Below, piece by piece: positions 32,615-42,851 of a stretch of DNA of 64,000 nucleotides. The position numbers were made by a program, and so were the translations under genes. The notes under the pieces were generated by a model, which was not told where the DNA came from, searched no databases, and saw only the letters and a program-made list of their open reading frames with translations. Every line of letters begins with the position of its first letter. Within the stretch, counting starts at the first letter, position 1. Origin of the DNA: Lucinisca nassula (Eukaryota; Mollusca; Bivalvia; Lucinida; Lucinidae); NCBI GenBank assembly GCA_963580285.1, contig OY757017.1, positions 13,652,538-13,716,537 of the forward strand, read 5' to 3'.

Positions 32615-32926
32615 CATTACGAAAACAAACCTATACAAATACATTGTAACCTTTAACGCCGCCCCTCCCCCCCCCCAACCCCCCCCCAAAAAAAAAATGA
32701 GAACATTTTAAGGTGAACAATTCTGATATTTTTTTTCTTATTTCTACTCAAAATATAGATTGTTGGTACTCGTTAGAACCGCCTCATCGAGTCGGTTTTA
32801 ACGAGTACCCGCAATCTATATTTTAGAGCAGAAATAAGAAAATTAGGTTTACCTGTAAACCCCAGTTATACTATATAAAAGTGGGGTTCAAGAGGGTCAA
32901 ACTTATATAGGCATGTTTTCGTGATG
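32615..32926. repeat. Hairpin-core MITE
   Basis: Ends CATTACGAAAACAAACC and GGCATGTTTTCGTGATG. The core has two mismatches (gagtcggttttaacgagt). Poly-C and poly-A tracts at 32,660-32,696 lie in the left arm. Confidence 0.8.
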
Positions 32927-33068
32927 CATGTAACTACAGGTTTTTCTTTTTTTTATTTTGTTGCTATGGTCCTGTCAAGATTATTTCACCTATATTGAGC
33001 TGATCGGTAATCGAGTTGAGCGTTAACTAGAGTGACCCGAGAAAAAAAAACAACAACAAACAACAGAA

Positions 33069-33668
33069 CATCACGAGATCAAGTCCGTGAAACGAAGACC
33101 CCTCTAAACCCCACTTTATATGGAGAAAACTGGGGTTTATTTGTTTGAATTGGAGTTTAACGGCCCACTCAACACTATTTAGGTCATTTTGAGCCGGTAA
33201 GTTTACCTATCCACACTTTCCTGGGCAGGCTTATACGTAAGCGGTTAACCAGTACAGTGCACATTCTTTCGCCACAAACTGATAACTACCCTTCTTGAAT
33301 CAGCGGAAGGGAGAGAATGACCGTAGAAAAGATTTCATGATCAATCTCCACGAAAGAATGTTGCCGACCCCGGCGGGAGTCGAACCAGCGTCCTCCTGAT
33401 CACCAGTCAGACCGCGCATCCGACTGAGCTACCGAGGCCGGCAAACTGGGGTTTACGAGGGTATACATTAGCTGTCTTATATTTTCTCAAAAGCATAGAT
33501 TGTGGGTACTCGTTAGAACCGCCTCGTTGAGGCGGTTCTAACGAGCACTCACAATACGAGTATATGCTGAAAGCAGTCATAAGAAAGATGTATTCAGTTT
33601 TACCAAAAATCTGTAATTTCGGACACCATGTTGGAAGTCATTATTTCACACGGACGTGTTTTCCTAAT
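33069..33668. repeat. Hairpin-core MITE with nested SINE A
   Basis: Left arm CATCACGAGATCAAGTCCG, perfect core at about 33,508-33,550, right end 'cacggacgtgttttcctaat'. The SINE at 33,140-33,442 lies inside the left arm. Confidence 0.8.
33140..33442 (-). repeat. tRNA-derived SINE, family A with exact 13-bp duplication
   Basis: AAACTGGGGTTTA at 33,127-33,139 and 33,443-33,455 flank a full-length copy. The duplicated bases belong to the host MITE arm, proving the order of insertion. Confidence 0.9.
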
Positions 33669-33694
33669 TAAAAAACAACTGATCTTACTTGCAG

Positions 33695-34520
33695 AATAAT
33701 AACCCAAGCGAGGCTCGGGCCTAATGATAAAGAGTCCGCACTCTTACCAACTACGCCGCGGTGTCCGTTCACAAACAGCTTACTTACCTGTTTGGTTCCC
33801 CCCCCCCCCAACCCCGCCCATCGGGGCTTGAAGAAATAGATGGGCCGCATGATGCTTCCATGCAGAGCTGAAACCGACCACACACGAGTACTGGTAAACC
33901 GCTTAGAGGGTTTAAATCTGCCAAGGCAAAGCGGTGCGAGTCGGCCCGTCCATGCTTTTAAACCCTATTGATTTTACCCTATTTTACCAGTACTTATGTT
34001 TCAGCTCTGCGTGGAAGCACCGTGCCGCAATCTCTTTCTCCAAGCTCCGATGGGCGGGGTTCTCTATGCTTGTAAAGGGGCATTTATTTTATTTGTTGCC
34101 CGAGTTTTGAGAGCACATGTCAAGGCAAAGCGGTGCGAATCGGCCCGTCCATGCTTTTAAACCCTATTGGTTTGGGCGACAGGGCTTGAGATGTCATTTC
34201 ATCTCTTTGTCGGACACCATGTCCCACAAAATTGGAAGCAACGTCTCTAAAATGACATATACAGTGTTGACGGGGACGTTGAACCTCAAATCAAACAAAC
34301 AAGCAAAACCTGTTTGGTCTTGCCGGCCTCGGTAACTTTCGGATGCGCGTCTGACTGGTGATCAGGAGGACGCTGGTTCGATACTGCCGGGGTCGACAAC
34401 ATTCTTTCGTGGAGATTGATCATGAAAACTTTTCTACGGTCATTATCTCCCTTCCGCTGATTCGAGAATGGCAGTTGTCAATTTCTGGCGAAAGAATGTG
34501 CGCTGTACTGGTTAACCCTT
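33695..34520 (+). repeat. SINE cluster: tRNA-like head, two family B pieces, one family A
   Basis: A minus-strand tRNA-like head lies at 33,715-33,770 (complement of GTAGTTGGTAAGAGTGCGGA). A family B copy from 33,822 breaks off near 33,990 with an internal duplication of its 'gtttcagctctgcgtggaag' part at 33,998-34,060. A family B 3' half runs 34,120-34,307. A plus-strand family A copy (head GCCGGCCTCGGTAACTTTCG) runs 34,322-34,517. Confidence 0.75.
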
Positions 34521-35186
34521 ACTAGTCGGGGATTTATAATTCGTAGCACCCGTATTTAAGGAGTTTAATGCACCTTAGATTCTCACACTTAACTGTGAAA
34601 AGAATTGATTTAGAGGTCTATCAGCATCTTGAAAATGGAGTTAGAAAATAAAAAAGTGGGGGAAAAGACATACAAAGGGGAGATAAATGTTCCTACCCTC
34701 TTTTCTCATCTAAGCATCCAAACAATTCCAAACAACATCTTCTATGAAATTACAAGGCCAATTGGAACCAAATTATAATTGAAGCCGCCATGGGATGCAA
34801 GAACAAACGTATATACTGAATGTTTTGATCACATGACCTAAATGTCCACCATGCCAATATATGGTAAAAACCTTTGAAAATCGCCTTCTCAGTAACCAAT
34901 CGACCGATGACCTTTAAAGTTGGTATACAATATTGGGGACCCGAGCCCTATCAAATTTGCTCAAATGGTGACATTTCGTTGACCTTGACCTTTCTTACTT
35001 CAAGGTCACATTCGGTAACTTAGGATTTTGTATGTAAAAGGATTTTCTGGTTCTGTTGCAGTCTATGACATCAAGGTTGATAGTTGTAATCAGCTAAATG
35101 ATCATGGGGCCATAAGATTAAATATGATTTAATTTTTCGTAAAATACTGGGCTAAATGATACCAAATTACATATACTGCATCAGTG
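34521..35186. other. No gene; AAGGTCA-bearing dispersed repeat
   Basis: 'cgttgaccttgacctttctt' and 'cttcaaggtcacattc' recall a common mollusc repeat with AAGGTCA half-sites. No coding sequence is recognised. Confidence 0.45.
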
Positions 35187-36178
35187 TGGTCGAGAAATCA
35201 AGGTTTGTTAGAGTGATCTGTGTGATCGTCACACCAATATATGACCAAATGTGATTTTAAATTCTGCGTCACAAGAAATACACGACCTTGGTATGCAGCA
35301 TTTTGGACACTAGCCCTGCTAAGATTGTTCAAAGCTGACCATAATTGATTTACGTAGGAATCGTAACATTTATTATGCAAAACATCGACCCTGTTCACTG
35401 TTCAATATATCTGACATATCAGGTTGCAACCTCAAGTAAATTAACCCGCCTGTCTAGTTCCTTTCATATGTACGAAATCATTTCCGACAGAACGCCTGAA
35501 AGTAGGTGTCTGATGCCCTGTCTCCGGTATGGTTAACCGGAGCCTGCCTGTTTGGCTTCCTTTGCTGCAGCATTCTAGCTATGTCATGCTGTCGAGTCTC
35601 AGTCGTTGTTTCATCTCTTCATTCTTTTGATTTTCTGTTCTCGGAGATGTTGCACTGATGAGCTAGATCTCCACCAGAAATCAAAGTTTGTTAGAGTGAT
35701 CTGTGTGATCGTCATACCAATATATGACCAAAAGTCATTTTAAATTCTGCATCACAAGAAATACACGACCTTGGTATGCAGCATTTTGGACTCTAGCCCT
35801 GCTCTAGCCCTGCTAAGATTGTTCAAAGCTGACCATAATTGATTTACGTAGGAATCGTAACATTTATTATGCAAAACATCGACCCTGTTCACTGTTCAAT
35901 ATATCTGACATATCAGGCTGCAACCTCAAGTAAATTAACCCGCCCGTCTAGTTCCTTTCATATGTACGAAATCATTTCCGACAGAACGCCTGAAGGTAGG
36001 TGTCTGATGCCCTGTCTCTGGTATGGTTAACCGGAGCCTGCCTGTTTGGCTTCCTTTGCTGCAGCATTCTAGCTATGTCATGCTGTCGAGTCTCATTCGT
36101 TGTTTCATCTCTTTATTATTTTGATTTTCTGTTCTCGGAGATGTTGCACTGATGAGCTAGATCTCCACCAGGCAGAGT
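35187..36178 (+). repeat. Two-copy ~490-bp tandem duplication containing an RT-element 3' UTR
   Basis: The block starting 'gaaatcaaggtttgttagag' (35,191) recurs at 35,677 with few differences. The second copy has an extra 'ctctagccctg'. Each copy ends in 'cggagatgttgcactgatgagct', homologous to the 3' UTR of the YLDD RT element (6,030-6,190). The 63-codon frames at 35,345 and 35,839 are twin products of the duplication. Confidence 0.8.
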
Positions 36179-36261
36179 GATCTGTTTTAACCAAGACGAT
36201 CAAGGGCGAGTATTGTTGCCACCTAAAATCAATTAAAGTGTCCATTCCCATCCCCGTAAAA

Positions 36262-37530
36262 CTTCTTATTGAATGTAGAAGTAAAACAAAGACCAGGAAT
36301 CGATACAAATAACTTACTCCATCCATCAAAGACACCAAAGGGAAAGAAACACAAACATGATGCGACCAGACCATAATGGAAACCTAAACAAAGGAAGGCC
36401 ATAAGGACAGTTACTTTCCCACGAAATGTCCAAATGGCCATCCAAAATAAAAAGACACACACAAGTGATACACACAGTAAGTAACAAACAACAACATAAA
36501 TAAACCGCCACAGAAGAATCGCCTAGGAACACTCAGTGGAAAGAATTCCACTGGGGTGCTTAAATCGATTTAACATGGCCATAATCCTCGCCCTTACCTC
36601 TGTTGCAGTATACACTAATTTTGTTTAGTCCGCATGAAGGCTTCCTAACTCATCAATGTAACATCTCCGAGAACATACAAATAAAAAAAAAAAATACAGA
36701 GATGAAACAAGGTTGAGGACTCGACAGCATACAACAACAGAATTGCTGGAGCAAAAGAAAACCAACACTTAGACTCCGAGGGGCCCGACCAAAGACGGAG
36801 CATCAGGCGCCAACCAACATAAAGAATCCAAAAATAAAATAAAATTCCATTTATGTTTTTACGCTGGAACCGTCATATGATCTTAAGCCCGACCCACCGG
36901 TGTGCAATCAAAGAGGAAAGCAAAGTTGCCAACCGTGATTGGGTTAACCACCATGCATGCAGTCTGTTTTATAACTTTTATGTTGTACCCAATCTTTATA
37001 TATCGACGAACGATTTTACGAAATTGGGTACTAAAGTCATTACAGGCATGTATTTTTCTAAATTTATATACTAAGTCACCATAGAATTCGGGTTCCGATA
37101 GGCCTTGTTGCAGAAGTGTTTTAAGTCCAACATTGAATTTTGAAACCAAATCAGAATGGCGTATATAAAACTCAGAAAAGGCTTTACGTAGTTTATGATA
37201 CCGATACCCCTGATTAAGAAGTTTAGCGGTTAATAATTCATTACGAGTGTTGAAGTCGGATACATGACTAGACACTCTAGCGAATCGAATTAACTGCGAA
37301 ATATAAACCCCGTACGATATCGCACGAGGAACATCACCTTCCAAAAAAGGAAAATTTATAATCTCGAAATCAAAATCATCACGTTTATCATAAATTTTGC
37401 AAGAAACAAATCAATCTACAATAGATAAATGTAAATCAAAAATGGGGGCTTCGGTATCAGAGGACTTTGCCTTGTTTAACTGAAGTTCTAGGTGATAAAT
37501 CTGACTGATAAAACCATCAAAGACCCCGTT
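36262..37530 (-). pseudogene. YLDD-type RT element, 5'-truncated, nearest to intact
   Basis: On the minus strand it opens with LELQLNKAKSSDTEAP and IFDLHLSIV, meets one in-frame stop near 37,412, then reads KIYDKRDDFDFEIINFPFLE. The frame at 36,883-37,344 continues through YGVYISQLIRFARVSSHVSD, KLLNQGYRYHKLRKAFSEFY, GLSEPEFYGDLVYKFRK and YKIGYN-like motifs to FLFDCTPVGRA. A ~600-bp 3' UTR follows and ends at the family's common terminus AAAGTAAAAC-complement (36,262). The fingers and the YLDD catalytic box are missing. It is a readable reference for the other fragments. Confidence 0.8.
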
Positions 37531-37589
37531 CTAAGGCGGCCCTTTTTGTGTTTTATTATTTTCATAGTTAGTCCTTAACCTTGCGTCCA

Positions 37590-37850
37590 ACTGATATTGG
37601 CTTACAGCTGGACAAGAACTGCTATCCTTGCAGCAGGTAAGGATGGAGGGGGGAATACTGTTATTAGTTCTGTTTCTGTTTTTTCCTTTTTCCCCTTTCT
37701 CCTCTGTCATTTACTTTCATCTCTCAACTATATCTTCTATCGCTTTTCCCTTTCTCTGGGGAGAGAACACAAAATGACCAACAGGGGTTGATGTGCCTTT
37801 AAACCCAAAACAATCAGTAAATGGGACAATATCAGTAAAAGAAAGTAGTA
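37590..37850 (+). repeat. Dispersed repeat E (SINE-like)
   Basis: Inverted counterpart of 16,824-17,135, with 'cttgcagcaggtaaggatgg', a C/T-rich stretch, and a 'cacaaaatgacc' to 'aacccaaaacaatc' tail. Confidence 0.55.
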
Positions 37851-38959
37851 AAAAAGGAGGTGAAGACCAGATTAATCAGTGTGTGACAAGAGACACAGAA
37901 TAATTAAGAGCTAATGGTGAATAGAGGGACAAGGCTATCGAAGACATGTTGCCCAACAAAATGGTAGAAAGTAAGTGCAGATGACATCTTAAGATGCACG
38001 TTTACAGGTTATATCACAGCTCTGGGAAAAGGGAAGATAGTAGAATTAGAATGTTTAAGGGGTGGCTATACGTTACATTAAAGCTCGGGTACTATTTGTT
38101 TTTAGTCGTGGGACTTAACAGAAAATTAGGTACACACTAAGATTTCTATAGATACCTTGTAGTGGCCAGTAACATTTACGTGATTAAAATATAAGAATGT
38201 CGATGTTATTTGGGGAGCCTTCAGCACAAACCGGAAACTTTGGATAAGGATTCTGAAATATACAATGTATTCATTAAATGTAGATTGATTCAAGTCACCA
38301 GTTTATAGAATCACTTGATATATCACCCTCGGTGATGTATATTCCCCTCACTAAATATAAACGGGAAGGAATTTTTCAAAAATAAATATATTGGTCCCTG
38401 TTATGATACATCTATGACCAGCCAGTAAAATAATTTATTTTATGTTTGTTTTAATATGGATTTTTATCACGATCTTGGACACAACAGGAAAAAGCAGTAA
38501 AAGGGTCCATAGGTATCGGAGTCCCTTGTTCATGCCCTGATTGAAACAGAGCCATCAAGTTTCACATGCACTTGCAAAAATAACCGTCCTGCATACTGAC
38601 GGAAAAGAAATTATTAAAAAAAGTACTAAAAATTATTTAGCGCGAAAATAGTGTAAAATTTACCAAATTTGTGGGATCAAATGTCAATGGTCAAAATTTA
38701 TGGTAACACCGGAGGTAGTTACGTCATATCATGAATTTTGGTGTTTTCGAGTATTGACAAATATTTTGGCTGATACAATAAATCAACATTCATTTGTAAG
38801 CGCAAGCTACACATAACTAAACTTAATCCAATTATACCATTCAAATGGGGGTGGGTGTAAACTCTTAGAATTTTCAACCCCTTTTACCCACCAGATTTGC
38901 TAAATAATCACATGCCATATAGGTTAGGCTTCTATCTCAATGAAACGGCACAGATAAAG
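37851..38959. other. No recognisable gene
   Basis: AT-rich sequence without convincing coding or repeat signatures. The stretch 38,630-38,960 could be the outer part of the putative DNA transposon described next. Confidence 0.4.
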
Positions 38960-39125
38960 CGTGAGAATTAGTCAGTGTCGAATGGGAATCTCGTGCAAAA
39001 TTCATGACGATTTTTGACGACCTATACCAAATTAAACTTTAGGGCATATGAAATGATTTCAACCAGTTCGTGTCCCTGAGACCCGCGTCTGGGAAAAATA
39101 ATGACGTAATCAAAATGGCGGCCAT
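38960..39125 (+). repeat. Left inverted flank of the CXC-protein element
   Basis: It matches the reverse complement of 46,690-46,870 at roughly 80% by eye. Shared motifs include 'acgatttttgacgacctata', CAAATTAAACTTT, 'tcaaccagttcg' and ATGACGTAATCAAAATGGCG. The last holds a CRE-like TGACGTAA and a YY1-like AAAATGGCGGC. Confidence 0.7.
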
Positions 39126-39266
39126 TACGCTATTTAAACACATTCATATTTAATGAAACTGAAAGTATGTAAGCTTGATAAAAGTTATTTTTATCACTTT
39201 AAATGTCTTTGTGGGTCCTTATGTGTGATACGAAACTGTTCGTATCATCAATATGTGCACCAAAAC

Positions 39267-39465
39267 GCAATACCGTACTCGCTCCATAAAACGCCCCGGG
39301 CGCTTAAAAAGCAGGGGTGCTTAATATACACAAAGCTTCTACCAGATTGTGCATTTAAGTCTGTTAAAATGTAAAAAAAATGCAATTATCTAATCAGCAT
39401 TGCAATTATGTTGCTTTAGAATCCAATACCATAATTGCTCCAAAAACGCCCCGTGCGCTTAACAT
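39267..39465. repeat. Direct repeat with AACGCCCC-GCGCTTAA
   Basis: 'caataccgtactcgctccataaaacgcccc' homology (39,267-39,305) recurs at 39,424-39,462, a 157-bp spacing. A weaker 'caggggcgcttatagaagca' is at 39,788. The role is unknown; it lies inside the flank of the putative transposon. Confidence 0.6.
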
Positions 39466-40854
39466 TTGATAAAAAGAAGCGGTCCATAATATGAAGAAAG
39501 CTCCTACCAGAATGCACATTCTAGACTGGGAACTAAGTAAAATGTCACTTGTCATAAGCATTTTGATGTTTACGCATATCAAGTGAGAAACAGTAATCAC
39601 AGACTCATTGGGATGGTTTGGTCATAGAATGCAGAGACCCTGAGATATAGGGGGGATACAAACATTCCTTGCATGTAAAATTCTAAGGTAGATTAAGGCT
39701 ACTGATTCAGAAATATTCACTTTTGGTTAAGTAAGTAAATTGTTCTTTAAATGCGGAAAGAGCTATCCTTACACTTTCTTGGGAAACAGGGGCGCTTATA
39801 GAAGCAGGGGCGATGCCTGAGATGAATACAGTATGCTATCACAGGTACATTACCACAGTATTGTACGTTGTCCTCCAGTCACACAAAACAGTAACATACT
39901 ATTTTGATTAATGACCGAAGTTTTTGCTATCATTAAGATACATTTCCCTGAAAGGACATAACTTGCCAAACTAAAGGCACGCTAGACTCCTCAAAAGTCG
40001 CCGCCATAAAACTCAACAACAGTGTTCTTGCATGCATCTGCTTCAGCTCCACAAGAGCACAAGGCAGTGCAAAACAAATTATTGGACTTGCATTTGCAGC
40101 GCGAAGTGTCGCAAGCAGATTTACTGCAATCACATTTTACCAGCTGGAGCAGGGTCTCTGGAGCAGGAGGCAAGGTAGTCATATTAGGGATATAAATGTC
40201 ACCATCCCATCTCCAACCATGGTTTTCAGGCAATGGTATATTGGGAGTAGGTTCAGTTGCAGATTTCCATATGATGCACTGATAGTGGGACCTCTCTACA
40301 CTTTCCAAGAAAGCAGCTCTAGTTGGTGGTAACTTGTTGGATTCGGCCTGTTTTCGACGAAACATCCACCACCTTAACTCAGTGAGATTACTTATTGATG
40401 TTCCTGGTTGATACAGCAGACAAACATATTTTTCGAGAGCTGTCCTAGTGTCGTCCTCCAATTTAGTAGCTACGACCTTGTCCCGATACGTTACCACATA
40501 TGATTTGTCTGTTTCTTTCACATATTCTATCAGATTGACAGAAAGATAAGCTGTCAACTCCTCCCTTGTTGTTGAACTTGATAGCAGCACTTTCATAGAT
40601 ACATTCTCAATTCGACTTGAGTCTGTGATATGATATGCAATGCTTTGTTTACTGCCAAGTCTTCTTGCTCGAGTTTCTGTCTTGAGTGATCTTTCAACAT
40701 CGTATCTGTCAAAAATCAAATGCACTTCTTCGTAACGGTTGTAAAACAGTGTTACTTTCTGACAAAAATGATCTGAAAGGTCTTTGCATGTCTTGATGGA
40801 CTTGGGCTTGTCCAAGCCTTGCACTATAACCATCGCGTCAACAACTGCAAAGTA

Positions 40855-41797
40855 GAAGTAAAACAAAGATCAGGAATTGATACAATTAACTTACTCCACC
40901 CATAACAGACACCAAAGGGAAAGAAATACAAACATTAAGCGACCAGACCATAATGGAAACCTAAACAAAGGAAGGCCATAAGGACAGTTACTTTCCCACA
41001 AAATGGCCATATGGCCATCCAAAACCAAAAGACACAAGTGATACACACAGTAAGTAACAAACAACAACATAAATAAATCGCCACAGAAGAGCCGCCTTGG
41101 AACGGTCAGTGGAAGATTTCCACTGGGGGGCTTAAATCGATTTTACGTGGCCACAATCCTCGCCCTTTCTTCCGTCGCGATTTAGACAAATAATTTGTTC
41201 AGTCCGCATGAAGGCCTCCTAACTCATCAGTGCAACATCTCCGTGAACACAAAAATCAAAGAACCACAGAGGTGAGACAACGGTGAGGACTCGACAGCAA
41301 GAAACCACTGAAATGCTGGAGCAAAAGAAAACCAACAGTTAGACTCCGATGAGCCCGACCAGAGACAGAGCATCAGGCACCAACCGACATTATCTCTCTA
41401 ATTTTCAATAAGCCTTTACGTTGGAGCCGTCATAGAATCTGAGGCCTGACCCACCGGCGTGCAATTAAAGAGGGAAGCAAAGTTGCCAACCGCGACTGGG
41501 CCAACCACCATGCATGCAGTCTGTCGTATAATATCCATGTTGTACCCAATCTTTTTATATCGAAGAATGACTTTACGAAACTGGGTGCCGAAGTCACCGC
41601 GGTTATACACCCTTCTGAATTTATATGCCAAGTCACCATAAAATTCGGGTTCCGATAGACCTTGTTGCAGAAGAGATTTAAGTCCAATATTGAATTTTGA
41701 AATTAAATCAGAATGGCGTCTATAAAATTTGGAAAGGCTTTGCGTAGTTTATGGTACCGATAACCCTGATTAAGGAGTTTAGCCGTTAATAATTTAA
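40855..41797 (-). mobile_element. YLDD RT element inserted in the CXC-protein gene
   Basis: Minus-strand RT C terminus (41,797-41,416, including YKKIGYNMDIIRQTACMVVG and FNCTPVGQASDSM) plus the ~540-bp 3' UTR, ending at the family's common 3' end at 40,855. It is 5'-truncated at GTTAATAATTT. It separates two near-identical copies of the gene's 'PENHGWRWDGDIYIPNM' segment. Confidence 0.85.
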
Positions 41798-41945
41798 CGG
41801 CTGGAGCAGGGTCTCTGGAGCAGGAGGCAAGGTAGTCATATTAGGGATATAAATGTCACCATCCCATCTCCAACCATGGTTTTCAGGCAATGGTATATTG
41901 GGAGTAGGTTCAGTTGCAGATTTCCATATGATGCACTGATAGTGA

Positions 41946-42851
41946 GACCTCTCTACACTTTCCAAGAAATCTGCTTGCGACACTTCGCGCTGCAAATGCA
42001 AGTCCAATAATTTGTTTTGCACTGCCTTGTGCTCTTGTGGAGCAACTCTGCCTGTTTCGCTGGTTACAGTAGGTGCGTCGTTTGACAAAACAGGTTGCAC
42101 CGCTTGTTTCTCCAGAATAGCCATTAGTTGACTTTTGTCAGAGCATTGATTCATTAATCCATCTGCTGCAAACAACGACCTCTGCACAACTGATAGCTCA
42201 TAAGTGCCTTTAGTTCTCTCCAGGCTTATGTCAGGTCTAAAATTGGCGACCTCTCTACACTTTCGAAGAAATCTGCTTGCGACACTTCGCGCTGCAAATG
42301 CAAGTCCAATAATTTGTTTTGCACTGCCTTGTGCTCTTGTGGAGCAACTCTGCCTGTTTCGCTGGTTACAGTAGGTGCGTCGTTTGACAAAACAGGTTGC
42401 ACCGCTTGTTTCTCCAGAATAGCCATTAGTTGACTTTTGTCAGAGCATTGATTCATTAATCCATCTGCTGCAAACAACGACCTCTGCACAACTGATAGCT
42501 CATAAGTGCCTATAGTTCTCTCCAGGCTTATGTCAGGTCTAAAATTGGCGACCTCTCTACACTTTCGAAGAAATCTGCTTGCGACACTTCGCGCTGCAAA
42601 TGCAAGTCCAATAATTTGTTTTGCACTGCCTTGTGCTCTTGTGGAGCAACTCTGCCTGTTTCGCTGGTTACAGTAGGTGCGTCGTTTGACAAAACAGGTT
42701 GCACCGCTTGTTTCTCCAGAATAGCCATTAGTTGACTTTTGTCAGAGCATTGATTCATTAATCCATCTGCTGCAAACAACGACCTCTGCACAACTGATAG
42801 CTCATAAGTGCCTATAGTTCTCTCCAGGCTTATGTCAGGTCTAAAATTGGC
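41946..42851 (-). repeat. Three 302-bp tandem units containing an inverted CXC exon
   Basis: Units start at 41,946, 42,248 and 42,550 and are almost identical. One difference is 'gcctttagttc' at 42,206 versus 'gcctatagttc' in the others. Each unit has the native RSLFAADGLMNQCSDKSQLM part joined to ~75 bp that is the exact reverse complement of the CXC-coding stretch at about 40,046-40,121, then ESVERS. Translated through the inverted part it reads APQEHKAVQNKLLDLHLQRE, an antisense artefact. Confidence 0.85.
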
